NCBI GenBank assembly: GCA_964023275.1
Contig: OZ029917.1
Span: 29,712,005-29,776,004, forward strand
Direction of reading: 5' to 3'
Length of the DNA: 64,000 nt
Source of the DNA: Norana najaformis
Lineage: Eukaryota; Annelida; Clitellata; Crassiclitellata; Hormogastridae
Shown here: positions 34,471 through 47,469 of the stretch, in pieces
How positions within the stretch are numbered: the stretch's first letter is position 1
How the letters are laid out: every line of letters begins with the position of its first letter
The notes under the pieces: generated by a model
The model's database searches: none
The model's input: only the letters and a program-made list of their open reading frames with translations
Told to the model about the DNA's origin: nothing
Made by a program: the position numbers and the translations under genes

Positions 34471-34639
34471 CTCTCTTTGAGATGCTAGTAAGAAGTCAGT
34501 TAAACTAAACTAAGGGGTCAAGAGAGCATAAGGCAAAAGAGATCTGATTCTACAAATGTCCCATATGTGAAACTGAGCTGAGTTGTATATGGCACCAACA
34601 TGATTAGAAAAAGACATGCCTAGACTGCATGTGCCTTTT

Positions 34640-34812
34640 GTCTATTCATAGCCCAACTTCTGGTTTTTCTGATCTATAGGAAATTGACCTAGCTTCTCCA
34701 AAGAATTATAATTTTTATTACGACTTCACTCTAAGCGACATTGATTGATGCTTTGAGCATCATGATAACAGCACTACAGAAGTCATTAGATTAGATTAGA
34801 TTAGATTATAAT
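34640..34812 (+). repeat. LINE 3' fragment with (ATTAG)n tail
   Basis: agcccaacttctggtttttc...gatgctttgagcatcatgat then tcattagattagattagatt. Same family as 16000-17115 and 19486-19645. Confidence 0.75.
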
Positions 34813-35393
34813 GGTTTCATATGGCAAATGAACTTTGACTTATGTCAGTTTTCTCATTTTTTATGCATTTGTGTAAGACTTGGGTGCTATATAACATTTT
34901 CTCATTTAGAAACAAAGTCTGCCAGCCAGTCAATGTGTCTGAAGTAATAGCATCACAGAAATGAAACCAAACAGATCTACACATACCCTGTAACACACAT
35001 TGTCCTTTTAAAAGGACAAAACTTATTTTTCTCTAATTTTAAATTTTTTAATTTCAAAAATTAAAACTGATCCTTTACTTATGAATCATAGTTCAGATGA
35101 TATGATAAAATTACTTTGAAGCAAAAAGTCATGCATTAGTGGGTTAATTCTAGTGACTTACCAACTGATGACAAATAGACACAGACAAAGAAGGATATGC
35201 TTGCTTAAAGATTGTCACTGCCATCTTTCCAGTCTCAAACTTCAGACAGGAAAGACAGCAAACACTTGGCACTACAGTAGAATTGTTTAGGTATATTCTT
35301 GAAAACTAGGCCCAGCCACAAAATCTTTTGGCTAAGTGTCATGACAATAGTAATGCAATCAGAGGCAAAATGATCAGTATAGGAAGCATACCT
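34813..35393. other. No gene seen
   Basis: Unassigned intron sequence. Confidence 0.5.
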
Positions 35394-35950
35394 GTAATTA
35401 GAAATTAATATAGTGCCTCTTCAAAGAAAATAATCAGAGGCACTCTCTACACTAGCCTAAACAATGTTAAGGTATTAAGAACAGATAATTTATCAGTTAA
35501 AAAGCAATGCTCAATGTAATAAATCTAGATAACTAAGAGTCATATGCGATGGTTAAGTTTGACAGCATGTTTGGAGTTCCTGGGCAAGTTGCGGAAGTTG
35601 CGAAGTTGAGGAATGACAAGTGATGTCATCCACCACCAGTGGCACATGGTTGTCTCACCGTCCAGCAGTCTCTCACAGATGGCGAAGATGTAGCATCCAG
35701 ACGTCTTTTGAGGCAGCAGGTCTGTGCAAGGCAGACATTCGATTTGTTGCAGAACCTTTCCGTAGTCGATGGTTGATGCTGCTCCAAAGACTCTTACTGC
35801 TCTTTTTAAACCAAATCCAAGATTTGCCAGTTGATGATGATGGCATACAAGTCTGTAGGCTCAATTGCTCAACTGGGAACCTTTCGCCTCTTAATGGCAG
35901 ATAGGACCCAATGGCGGCATGGTACTAATTCATAGGACAAATTTGAATCG
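35394..35950 (-). mobile_element. Copy of the 789-bp non-autonomous retroelement
   Basis: The minus-strand sequence follows 25711-26499 block by block: aaatcttggatttgg...agagcagtaagagtctttgg, a gagagact...ggacggtgagacaacc block, catgctgtca, gcctctgattattttctttg and the tail. Older and 5'-shortened. Confidence 0.7.
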
Positions 35951-36229
35951 ATTCAGTGCAGTCCTTATCTCAGCTCTGTGCTCTTGAAATGGCACTCAAC
36001 TCATCTTGCTGTTTGCTCTGCACTCCAAGTCAAACCATGGAGTGACATGGTTGCATCTGATGTGAACAAAACTTGAAGCAGGTGATTGATAATGTAATGT
36101 TTTGTTTGCTAGATGGCATCAAGAGGGCTTTTAAAATCTGGTTCTGGCTTGTTATTTTGTTAAAAAGTCAAATTTACAAGCCTAACACTGTTACATGCAA
36201 TGGATTTAATTATAATAATCTTGAACTAA

Positions 36230-36655
36230 GGGCAGAGGAAGAAGCTTTTTGGAATGCTTCAAAAGCAGCTCTTCTTATATCTCTTGATTTGCGTGCTGCA
36301 TTTGATACTCTAGATCATGGTAGTTTGTTGCCTTGACTCTACATCTTTTGAAATTGCTGGTTCTGCTTTTCAATGAATATCTTCTTATCTCAATGATCAT
36401 TCTCAACGAGTGGCACTAAACTCATCTTGCTGTGATCCTGTTGCCTGTTGTGCAGGTGTACCCCAGGATTCTGTCTTTGGGCCTCTCCATTTTTCAACAT
36501 ATATTTTGCCTATTTGCCAAATTGCATGAATGCATAATACAATGGTCTAGAAATAGGCTGATGATACTCAACTCTACCTTGCTCGCTCTGCAACAGATCC
36601 ATCAGCAAAAACTGAAATCGAACAGTGTTTGTCCTCTCTTCAAAGGGCAATTGTT
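36230..36655 (+). pseudogene. Old LINE RT relic
   Basis: Contains ALLISLDLRAAFDTLDHGSL and a degraded GVPQDSVFGPLHF motif in broken frames. The younger LINE at 36656 follows directly. Confidence 0.6.
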
Positions 36656-38010
36656 TTACAACTCACCAAAATATCTTGAAGATTCAGGACTTATGCCTCC
36701 TGGTCAGTCTGGTTTTAGGCGTCATCACTCTACTGAATCTGTTCTTTTGTCCCTCCTTTCGGACATTTATTCAGCCATTGATCAGTCTCACATTACCCTC
36801 CTTGCACTCTGTGATGTCTTTGCTGCCTTTGACACAGTTGATCATAATATTGGATCTTTAATCTTTTGGCCTCCATGGTACTCCTCTTCACTGGTTTCAT
36901 TCTTATCTCAGCGGTCGAACACAGATGGTTATTCTTGGGGACTCCCGTACATCCTGGGTTAAAGTTGATATTGGTGTTCCCCAGGGCTCGGTCCTTGGTC
37001 CTCTTTCATACATTTTGTATACTGCTGCTATCCCTTCCCTCTTTACTAAACACTTGGCTGTTGGTCATTTGTATGCTGATTATGTTCAGGCTTTTGTTCA
37101 GGGACCTCCATCTGCGCAACTTGCTCTTGTTGGTAAGATTGATGCCCTGACTCACGATATTCAACATTGGATGTCCTGCAATCGTCTTTGCCTTAATCCT
37201 GCTAAGACTCAGTTGATCTGGTTTGGTTCTAAATACCGTCTCACTCAGATTGACTACTCTTGTTTATCTGAAGCTTTCCCCTATTTTATGTTTTCGTCTA
37301 GTGTTCGTAACCTGGGCGTTATACTTGACTGTAACCTTACCTTCGCAAACCATGTCTCTAGTTTGAGTCGGTCTTGTTAATACCAGTTAAGGCACTTCAG
37401 AGTTGTTCATCGTTCTGTTTCTTCCTCTGTCTTTACTACTATGATTCATGCCATGATATGCTGTCGCATTGACTACTGCAACTCTGTACTTGCTGGTTTG
37501 CCTAAGTATCGGCTGTCTTCCCTTCAAACAGTACTAAATTCTGCGGCCAGGTTAATATCACGTCTTCCTCGTTTCTCTCATTTCTCGGATTATATCATTC
37601 AGCAACTTCATTGGCTCCCTATCCAATCTCGTATTCAGTTTAGACTATTATCACTAGTAATAAGAGCTCGCATGGACCAGGCTCCAAAATATCTTTGTGA
37701 TCTTATTTGGCCTCCACACTCTAGTACCTCATCCTGCCCTTTACGTTTTTTAGATCGTATGGATCTATTTGTTCCTTGTGTTAAGTCCTCTCTTGCTCAG
37801 CAGAGGGCTTTTGCTGTTGTTGGCCCATCTCTATGGAATGAACTTCCACTATCGCTTCGTGCTAGGGTCACTGTTGTTAATAGAGCTCAGTCAGCTCATT
37901 GTTTAAAGACGTTCTTATTTCCCAGGGGCTCTCACGCTGAAAGCGCCTCTGAGTAGTTTGTTCTGTAAGAAGCGCTATATAAGTTATCAAATACAATACA
38001 ATACAATATG
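36656..38010 (+). mobile_element. 5'-truncated L2-like LINE with (AATAC)n tail
   Basis: RT in two to three frames: YLEDSGLMPPGQSGFRRHHS and [15 protein letters not shown] (36650-36860), then VDIGVPQGSVLGPLSYILYT, HLYADYVQAF (YADD changed to YADY), LCLNPAKTQLIWFGSKY, a stop near 37378, and the C-terminus QQLHWLPIQSRIQFRLLSLV with GPSLWNELPLSLR (37441-37956). The tail aatacaatacaatacaata is at 37989-38008. Confidence 0.83.
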
Positions 38011-38219
38011 CAGTCTTCTCTTTGCATTCACCTATTGACCTTGTAGGAACCAAAATCCCATTATCAGAAAAAATTAAAGCTCTCAGCATCACCATTGACT
38101 CACTCAGCATGACTTCACACACATCCTCGATTTTGTTTCTACCACATCAAGGCATTTCATTACATCAGGCATTCCCTGACTGATGGCATGGCTAAAACAG
38201 TGGCATAATAATAATAATT

Positions 38220-38690
38220 AGTAACTTCTAATGCTCTGGTGTCTAATGCACAAGGCATCAATCGATGGCACACCAAAGCCAAGCCACAATCAGGTCAATA
38301 TCCAAAAGGTCGGTCCACAAGACAGAGAGGCAGTCTATGTAAGATAAGCAATTTGAAAAATGGAAGTTTTAAGTTGAGAATGGAATGACAGAAGCAACTG
38401 AGCAGAATGAATGATACGGAGGGGAGTTCCAAAATTTAGGTCCATCAACCGAAAAAGCCCGTTTACCAAGAACAGTTCTAGTCCAAGGTATGACCAGAGA
38501 AAGACAATCGGATGACCTTGCAGAATAATGGTAAATCTGGGGAATAAGGACTGATTTTATGTATTGTGGTTGGCCAGAGTTCAATGTTTTATAAATTGTA
38601 AGTCCCAATTTAAAACAAATCCTTTGCTGAACAGGAAGCCAATGCAAAGATTTAAGCATAGGAGTTAAATGCTCATATTTTGTGCAACTG
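38220..38690 (-). mobile_element. L2-like LINE 3' fragment
   Basis: The minus frame reads LKSLHWLPVQQRICFKLGLT, YIKSVLIPQIYHYSARSSDC and GKRAFSVDGPKFWNSPP, then a 3' UTR shared with 32625-33100. Ends at an (AAT)n run near 38207. Confidence 0.75.
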
Positions 38691-40720
38691 CGCTCTCATC
38701 AGCCTTGCTTTGACAACGAATGTTGCGAAGCTAGGCAGACAGCTCAACCGTCTTGCCCGCTGTTCTCAGACAGATGCTGCTGGTATTGAGAGTAAACAAG
38801 CTTGGTGCACAGCCTTGCGCTCGGCCAGGAAACTGTTGCATCAGAAAGCCTCTGATTACTGGAAGTCGAAAATAACGTTGGCGGGAACCAATCAGCATCA
38901 CATGCGGCAGTCAGTGAACCAGCTGCTTGGCAAAATTAAAGATACTTCAAGGTCAGGGTCTTTCCCTGCTGCTACCTACCATGACTATATGGGAACAAAA
39001 ATCGTTGACATCCGAGCATCGACGTGTGACGCGAGCGGGCAATATTCACCGATAGCCCTTCCCCAGGATTGTTTGAGTTCAGACCAATTACGGCAGAGGA
39101 TGTAATTAGGGTAATGCTTTTGTCACCAGTGAAACAGTGCCCTCTTGACACACTTCTATCATGGCTGATGAAGGAAGCAGCCCCGCTGCTGGCACTATTC
39201 TTTGCTCAGATGTTTACCCACTCATTTGCCACCAGCTGCTTTCCTTCAAAATGTAAACACGCACTGGTCACGCCACTTCCTAAGAGAGACGGAATCGACG
39301 AATCATCACCTGTGAACTTCAGACTGGTCTCTAACTTAACTTTTGTTTCAAAAGTGCTCGAGTGCATCGCGAACCAACAACTCACAGAGTACCTGTCTGA
39401 ATCTCGCCTTCTTCCTTGGTATCAATCTGCTTTCAGGCATGGTCTCAACCGAGACTGCGCTTCTTAAAGTCTTCTCCGACATAATTGATGCCATTGATTC
39501 AGGCCAACTAGCGCTTCTGTCGCTACTCGACAATTTGGCTGCATTTGATACAGTTGACCACAACATCCTACTTCAATGACTGTCTCGCTCATTTGGAGTC
39601 AGAGAATCCTATGTGAAGGCGCGCACGCAATCTGTCCACATGGTGAATGAGGTGACATCACTTAGGCTAGTCACCTGTGGTGTTCCACAAGGCTCAGTGC
39701 TGGGCCCCCTCCTCTTCTTATTATACACGGCCGATGTGGAGAGAATTGTACAAGCGCATGGACTCCTTTACCATTGCTATGCTGATGATACACAGCTTTA
39801 CTTCTGTGAGCCATCAGAAATTGCTGATCTGAAACAGAGAGTGATGCTGTGTATTGAGCACATTTCAGAGTGGATGGTGTTCAACTGTCTCAGACTTAAT
39901 CCATCAAAGTCTGAATTCCTATGGTGCACCACTCTCCGATGTCGCCATCTACTTGACAATAGTACCTTTGCCCTCAATGATGCCGAAGTTCGACCAGCTG
40001 ACACCATTCGCAACCTGGGGTCCACTTTGGCAGCTGCATGATCATGTCGGCCCATGTGAATCAACTTGTACAAGGTTGCTTCTACCAAATGCGTCGCATT
40101 AAATCGATCCGCAGATTCATTCCCACCTCAACCGCTGTCACTTTGGTCAACAGCTTTATAGTCTTCAGGGTTGACTACTGCAATAGCCTACTGGCAGGTC
40201 TGCTGACTTGTCAGCTACAGCGGATGCAGTCAATGCTAAACTCTGCTGCCCGCCTCATCTATGGTCAGACACCACTCAATCATGTCACTGATCTGCTCGT
40301 GACAACCTGCACTGGTTGCGCAATCCTCAGCGGATCACCTACAAGCTGTGCCTAATCACATACAAGGCACTCAATGGTCTTCTACCAGACTATATATCCA
40401 AATTCTGTATTCGAACAGCCGACAACCAGAACACATGTATGTCCGCTACGGTCCTCATCAAGGAACCAACTGCATGTCCCACGGTCTTCCATAAAGTTTG
40501 GCGAACGTTCCATCACTATCGCCGGACCCACTGCATGGAACAGTCTTCCCGACTATGCCGCATCCCTGGACACATTCAAATCATGACTCAAGACACATCA
40601 TTTTAAGATATCTTATGACTGTAGTTGATTTTTGAACTCATGTACAGTGCCCTTTTCTTCAGCCTCGGCTGTGCTACGGCACTATATAAATTGTCATTAT
40701 TATTATTATGATTATTATTG
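38691..40720 (+). mobile_element. 5'-truncated L2-like LINE, RT split by frameshifts
   Basis: Linker region WCTALRSARKLLHQKASDYW (38680-39105), then RT fingers LVTPLPKRDGIDESS-like sequence and [20 protein letters not shown] (39069-39467), a frameshift, [18 protein letters not shown], a stop, GVPQGSVLGPLLFLLYTADV and HCYADDTQLYF with intact YADD (39613-40041), then frameshifts and the C-terminus ITYKLCLITYKALNGLLPDY. The tail is TTA-rich (about 40690-40720). At least four lesions. Confidence 0.82.
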
Positions 40721-40739
40721 AAGTATTTGCTATGGCTCT

Positions 40740-42720
40740 AGCCAAAGAGTTCTGAACTCTTTAGAGTTTCTGCATGTTTGACTTTATGACACCAACAAGA
40801 AGCGAGTTACAGTAAGTAAGGCAACTGGAGACCAAGGTGTTTGCTAAAGATGTTCTATAAGACGTGGGGATATAGCACCTAGTTCTGCGTATGTCACGAA
40901 TATACATGTATGATGACTTACCAAAACCATTTACATAGTTTATTAGAGACATGGTAGAATCAAAAACAACACTCAAGTTCTGAGCAGCTTCAGTCACCTC
41001 AACAAGCAAATCACCCAGCTTTAAGGATTTAAGCCACTCAAACTTTCTAAGTTATGGTGGAATGCCCAGTAGAAATTCAGTCTTTGGTGGGTTCAGGATG
41101 AGTTTATTAAATACCATCCAAGACTGCACCTCCTCAAAGGCAACTGCTCAGATGAGTGACAAGACAAACTGTCGAATGTAGATTTACATATCATCTGCAT
41201 AGAAGTGATAACCTAGTGAATATGACTGTCCAACTGTGCACCTAGAGGTGTGGTGTATAATGTAAACAACAGAGGACTGAGTACAGAATCCTACAGAACA
41301 CTGCACTAGAAGAATAATGTCCATTTAGTATACTAACTGAGTGCATGGGCTGAGATAAGTAGCAAACCGATGTACGGCAGGACTAGAAACCTCAAACCGA
41401 TGCTGGTGACGATGCAAAAGGAGAAAATAGCAGGTAAAAGGTCAAAGGCAGCAGACAAATCAAGGAGAACAAGAGCTGTAACCTTATCTTTATCCATGGA
41501 ATGCATGATATCATTATGAACAGCAAGAAGTGAGATTCTGTTGAATGAAATTTGTGGTATGCAGACTGAAATGGAGAAATTAGTGAATTGGAAGACAGTT
41601 GAGTTTGCATATGATTCAAAACTACCCATTAAAGAATTTTAGAAACAAAATTTAAAGTTGAGATGGGTCTGTAATTAAACAGGTCAATAGGGTCGACAGG
41701 TTTCTTTATCAGAGAATGAACGATGGCATGAGCAAAAGCAGATGGGAAGGATCCCTCAAGCAATGAGAAATTGATAATTGATGTAATGGTTGGACCAAGG
41801 ACATCAATGCATTCTTTCATAAAAGATTTAGGAATGGCATCAAGGAGAGAGCTTTGGTTAGGTGAAGAAAATATGAGTCTGTGGACCTATGCAAGATAGG
41901 CTGGCTGTTTATAGTCTAAGACAGGAGGTGAAATACTAGGATGAAGAAATTTATCAAATACCGAATAACCAACAAATTCCAGCCTAATATCAGAAATCTT
42001 ATCAGCAGAAAAGGTAAAAAATTACTGGCTAGCTCTTGGGTAGCAGAGAACACAGCAGAGAATAAATTTAACTTCTCTCTATGTAATACCTTGTTCAAAG
42101 CCATCCAGAAAGTTTTTGGAGAGGTAGAACTTTCAGCAATTAAATTCGTTAAATATTCAGATTTTGCAAATGAAACAAGTTTGCGCACAAGTTTGCACTG
42201 TTGCTTAAACCTACTGTGGTCCGAGGGAAGGCACTCTAACCAATGCTCTAACTGACTTCTGCAATACATAGTTCAGAAATGGCAGAGTTGAACCAAGGCT
42301 GTGGTGTGCAGCACTGTGCACTCTATTTCTCTCTTGGCTCTTAAAGGAATTTGTCTGTCAAGAAGCTCAGCTAAATTGGACTGGAGCTGCATAGCTAGCC
42401 CATTAGCTGTTTGTGCTGGAGCTAACCACAGTGGAGATGTTAAAATATCATGCTTCAGCTTATTTAAATCAATTTTATGCCAATAAAGAAATTTGACAGT
42501 TTTATAATTTGGAAGCGCTTCAAATGGGAAGTCAAATTTTTAGGAAACTGGAGTATCATCTGATAGATATGACTCAACAGGGGGAACAGAATGAAGTGAT
42601 TTTGAATCAGAACAAGTTATCAAGACATCCAAGGTGTGGCCTTTATTATGTGTAGGAAAGGTAATGAGTTGCTTCAAGTCAAACCCTTGCAACATATGAA
42701 GAAATGATTAAGAACAACGA
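40740..42720 (-). pseudogene. L2-like LINE relic, EN end to RT end
   Basis: On the minus strand, high to low: endonuclease C-terminus QLITFPTHNKGHTLDVLIT-like (about 42640), linker CKLVRKLVSFAKSEYLTNLI (41916-42269), RT fingers FNYRPISTLNFVSKIL (41629-41820), MDKDKVTALVLLDLSAAFDL (41333-41629, next motif deleted) and C-terminus SLINYVNGFGKSSYMYIRDI. Same family as the pieces at 48085-49470 and 49830-50240. Confidence 0.72.
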
Positions 42721-42749
42721 CCAGTTACATCAAGACGAATATTAAAGAA

Positions 42750-43310
42750 TGTATGCGAGTGCACTTGTTGGTTCTCGATTAGTTTATGCAAATGGAGTGT
42801 TATATGGAATGTCTTCTTTTAATGTGAAAAAGCTCCAGAGGGTTAAAAACTCTTTTTCTAGAATTATTAGATGTTCTTCTGCATAAATGTATTAGACTGT
42901 CTTCTTGAACTTCACTGGATTCCTGTTGAATGGTGTATTAAGTTTAAAATTGCATGCTTGATCTATAATTCTCAGAACACCAGCCTTCCCTCACATCTTA
43001 ATGCTTTATTGACTCCATGTTGCCCTCCTAGATTCTTGCATGCTTCTGATACTGGTTTGTTGCAAGGACCTAGATTCAGGACAAATGTAGGATCAGATGC
43101 CTTTAACTGCTGTGCTCCTCATATTTGGAATTGTCTACCACAAAAGGCCCCACTTGGAAACTCACTATAATGTTTTAAATCACTTGTTAAGATTCACTAC
43201 TTTACCCTGGCTTTTGCACAATTCCATCTTGGCCCCTAGCAAATATACATCAGCACCTCAGATTCACATGCTTTATAAGTGCTTTTAATACATAAATAAA
43301 TAAAATAAAA
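42750..43310 (+). pseudogene. LINE RT C-terminal fragment
   Basis: RLVYANGVLYGMSSFNVKKL, then LLELHWIPVEWCIKFKIACL and DAFNCCAPHIWNCLPQKAPL. The 3' end has ttataagtgcttttaataca and an (AAATA) tail. Confidence 0.72.
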
Positions 43311-43362
43311 AAGTAGATTCATATAGGTCAAACAGCTCTGTGTAAGAAAGATCAGCTTCTGC

Positions 43363-46045
43363 AATGTAATGTAATGTAATGTAATGTAATGATGACAATT
43401 TATATAGCATCGTAAGTAGCAGGCTACTTCTAGGGTCCTTTACAAAGTCAAAAGTCAGCCCAAGAACTATGCATCATATACAATTTCAGCTGTTTTTTAA
43501 AGAGGTTGACACTTTTGGACTCCCAAATGGATGCCAGAATACTGTTCCAGGTGCGTGGACCAGCAACCCGAAAGGCCCGATCACCCATTCTAGTCTTAGT
43601 TGCCGGTACAAATACATTGGCAGACTTTGATGATCACAGTCGTTGTCGGTTGGGGTCGTCATCAGCCTGATGCTGTCTGCAACATAGCGTGGTGCGCATT
43701 TGTTCAGACATTTGTACACAAGGAGGCAAAGTTTGAACTTTATGCGCTCGCCGATCCTTAGCCACTGAAGTTGGTCCTGAAGCACGGGTGTGATGTGGTC
43801 AGACTTTCTAGTCCGAGCGGCCAGACGAGCAGCGGCGTTGATGACTGCCTGAAGCCGAATGGTTCTGCACTGTGGCAAGCCAGCGAAAGCAACGTTGCAG
43901 TAGTCAGTTTGGCTTAGTACTAGACTTTGTACAAGTAGGCGAGTTACGTCTTTTGTGAGGGACCGAGAGACAGAACTCAGCTGTCTCAGGCTGGCGAAGC
44001 TGGTCCTTACAAGTCCTGTAATGTGTGATGACATCAAGAGATCTCTTTCAAGTAGGAGACCAAGATCACGAATCTCAGTCGCTGGCTCGACAACACATTC
44101 ATCAATGAAGAAAGGGTTAGTGTCTAATTTGTCCACCCTACGTGAAGATGAACACCAGAGAAATTCTGACTTGGATGAAATCAGCTGGAGCTGATTGCAT
44201 TTCATCCAGTCAGCAACGTTGTTAATGCAGTTCATTGAGATGGTTCTTAGGTGCTGAACATCAGTGTCGTCAGGGCGACAGGAGCCATAGATTTGTGAGT
44301 CATCAGTGTAGAGATGACCATGCAGACCATGCTTGGATATTATGTCTAGGATGTCAGCAGTATAGAGGAGGAAAGGAATAGGTCTCAGGACTGAACCTTG
44401 AGGAACGCCGCTGGTTAGAATGGTAGGTGTGGACGAGGAGGAGGCATGATGGACACTTTGATGTCTGCCTGTCAGGTAAGACGTCATCCACTCAAGCACA
44501 GTGGATGACATGCCAAAAGATAAGTGAAGTCGTTAAAGGAGAATACTGTGGTCAACTGTGTCGAGTGCAGCAGACAGGTCCAGAAGACATAGAAGAGAGA
44601 AGTTTCCAGAATCAACTGTGGTGAGTATTTCAGAAAGAGTATGTGCATGAGCCGTCTCTGAGGAATGGGAAGCATGGTAGGCCGACTGTCTTTCTGGAAG
44701 CAGGTTGTTGATGTTGAGGTCACTGACAAGTTGCTTTGCTACAAACCTTTCTAGCATTTTAGACAGAACAGACAAGTTAGATATTGGCCGATAACTTTTT
44801 GCATCAGCAGTGTCTAAACCAGGTTTCTTTAGCAGCGGAGTAATAGTTGCAACTTTAGAGGCTGCTGGAACACTGCCTGTTGCAATGAACTGTTGATTAG
44901 TTGAGTAATGACTGGGGCAATCGTGTCCGCATATTCCTTTAGGAGCCACGTGGGCAGCGGGTCTGCCAATGATTGCTTGTTTGGAGTGCAGTAGATGAGT
45001 CTCAAAATATTACCAACTGAAACAGGCGAGAATGAAGACAGACAATGAGATGTGGTGGCATAGGTTGAGTCGGCAGCGGCTGTGGTGGACTCTCTGATGT
45101 CCGCCACCTTCTTGTCGAAGAAGTTATGGAATGCATCAGATGAAATGGCATTGTCTGCCAGTGTGTGTTCCCGACCAAGCACCTTATCAATGGTCTGCCA
45201 AAGCCTGCGAGGTGTGGAACGCTGGGCACTGATTGTCTGCAGCCAGAAATCGGAGCGTCTAGAGTTTAAAGTGTGACAGTACAGCCGAAGTCCTTCAAGC
45301 CACTCCGCACGTTGCAAAGATCTGGCGGCCTCAGTCTTGGCAATACGAAAACGGTGCTCTAGATGTTGAGTTCGCTTCTTTTGGTCACGACAAGCATTGT
45401 CAAACCATGGGTCAGATGATCTTTTGCGGATAGTCACAGTGCGAAGAGGGACCAGCCTATCCAGAATACTGGTGATGATGTTGTCATAGACACTTGCCAG
45501 TTCGTTGATGCTCAGATACATGGTGTAGTCCATGTCGCATGGTGTAGTCCATGTCGCATAGAGGCGACATTTGGAGAGCCGAGTGGAATTCGTCAACTTG
45601 AAAATGCTTCCAAGAGCGACGGGTTTCAGTGATGTAGAGTGGTGGTGGTCGTCTGAGGTCTGTAGACCATCTGATGAGTCGATGGTCAGACAGACCGGTG
45701 TCAATCACATCAATAGTAGGAGCCGGTAGTCTTCCTAGTAATTATGACGTCCAGGACACCTCCCTTGTCATGCGTTGGTTGATTAACACGGTTGGTGAAA
45801 CCAAACGACTCGACTCAACGAGGATGGTGGACTGGGTGCACAGTGGATCGGAAGGGCGATCAAGGCATATGTTGATGTCACCCGTCATGACCACAGGGTC
45901 CGTCAACACCGCCAGACTTTCCAGCATAGAGGGAAGTTCAATGAAGAAGTCCTGGGTGGCGGCAGTAGACCCGGGACGGTACAGCAGTAGGGTGATGAAA
46001 GACGAGCCATTAATGGTGCAGGTAGCTGAGAAAGACAACTGTCAA
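43363..46045 (-). mobile_element. L2-like LINE, EN C-terminus to 3' tail
   Basis: The longest L2-like copy here. Endonuclease part with VVMTGDINICLDRPSDP (45742-46038), linker and pre-RT (44829-45704, DFWLQTISAQRSTPRRLWQT), RT fingers SYRPISNLSVLSKMLERFVA (44533-44949), then SGVPQGSVLRPIPFLLYTAD and HLYTDDSQIYG (YADD mutated to YTDD) to the C-terminus DQLQWLRIGERIKFKLCLLV (43486-44511). The 3' UTR atgctatataaattgtcatc runs into an (ATGTA)n tail at 43363-43391. A 19-bp tandem duplication at 45521-45558 shifts the frame. Confidence 0.84.
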
Positions 46046-46890
46046 GCAGGTTCTGACAGAAGGCTTCCCAGTTCAGTGACTTTCAGCCTCAAACTGTGAC
46101 CTCTTTGACAAGGGCATAAGTAGAGGATCAGAAATTGATGAAGGCTTGTGGGCGACTGTCACGGGGCTGCAGTCATCTTGCATAATGACCAAGTTGAGAC
46201 AACCACCATGGGTATGTGTATGCAAAGTGACATGCTGCTTCATACCAAAATGGTGATGAGCTGTATAAGCTGCTTGGCCCAAGGACATCCTACATCTTTC
46301 AAGTGGAAGTTAAGGTTTCCTGTTATGATCAGCTGGTTATAAAGCTGACCAGGTTTTCAGGGAGAACTTTGAATCCCTGAATAAATGTTGCAGATGGCAG
46401 TTGAGATTCAGATTGATGGATGGCAGCAATGGTCATTGGGCCACATGGAAGGAAGCGAAAAAGACCTAAGAGGCATTAAAGGTCACATCGAGGTCCACAT
46501 GTTTTGCACACAGATCTTCCACATGGAAGACTGCAGTGCCACTCCCCAGTTGAAAGAGCAGATCTGAATCACAGCATGGCACATCTGCAATATGAGGTGC
46601 AGATCTATATAATGCCAAGTCTCAACCTAACCAGGATGTGAAGATTGTGGGTGGGTATCAAGCTATGTATTCTGCTGAGGCTCTTGATATTCCACATCTC
46701 AAACCACCTTCCAACTTTTTGCATTGCATTATGAGCTTGTTGCATTGTACAGGCAGCATGTGTCAGCCATACCGATTTGCTGACTTGCTGGGACTTACAC
46801 AGGCATAAGATTTTCAGCAAATCAGTCATTCTCACCAGGTGTTTAACCTTTGGATCATCACAGTTGAGTTGCCTCAGTGTCTCCAAACTG
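46046..46890 (-). pseudogene. LINE endonuclease fragment
   Basis: Minus frames show ITGNLNFHLKDVGCPWAKQL and HVTLHTHTHGGCLNLVIMQD then SSISDPLLM, the metal-binding and SDH end of an AP-like endonuclease. This is a second LINE, because 45742-46038 already supplies its own copy of the GDIN motif. The upstream part is heavily decayed. Confidence 0.6.
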
Positions 46891-47257
46891 TTCTGTCATA
46901 TGTATGGGGAATGTCCATGGTACACTATACATCCCTTGAGTCCAACATTTATAATTTAAGTATAGAAATTGAACAGAAGTAATAGTTTTGCAATATCCAG
47001 GTAACTTTTCAAGAAAATATCCAGTTAGGTAAATATTATCCACAAAAAATTACACAGTCAAAAATTGCATGAGGTAGTCATGGTGGGTGTAAACACACGT
47101 AGTGGTGCCACCTTCCAAGCAATATCATAAATGTTTAGATTTTATGAAAATCATTTAACATAACAGAATCACAGTTAATTAAAATGGAAATCACCTCCTC
47201 ACAACTCTAGATAATGTTGTAATCTATTGACTTAAGAATTACTACAGTGTGACCTAC

Positions 47258-47469
47258 CCTGAGTATTTTGGTTGTCTGTCAGTAGATACACCCACAAAGT
47301 TCCGTTTCAGCCTCAGAGATGCTTTACCATAAACTAACCAAGACATACCGCTGTCCATTCTAGATGTGATTTGAACTCCACGTTGTGTACTGCATTGTTT
47401 CTCCACAGAAAGAGTGTCAATGGATTCATCTTTAATTGATGGTGTGTTTAAGTCAATGTTATTAGCACA
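47258..47469 (-). CDS. ank: Ankyrin gene exon: segment just before ZU5
   Basis: A 212-nt exon on the minus strand, with acceptor aaaacatttcag before TGTGCTAAT and donor TCAGG followed by gtaggt. It enters in phase 0 and leaves two bases (GG) that pair with the first base of the next exon to give Gly. The protein contains RMDSGMSWLVYGKASLRLKR and ends KYSG. This aligns with the vertebrate segment RNSYRLSWGTENLDNV...IHSG that lies immediately before FLVSFMVDARGG. The position of the terminal SG and the matching phase make the call strong despite weak conservation of the rest. Confidence 0.85.
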
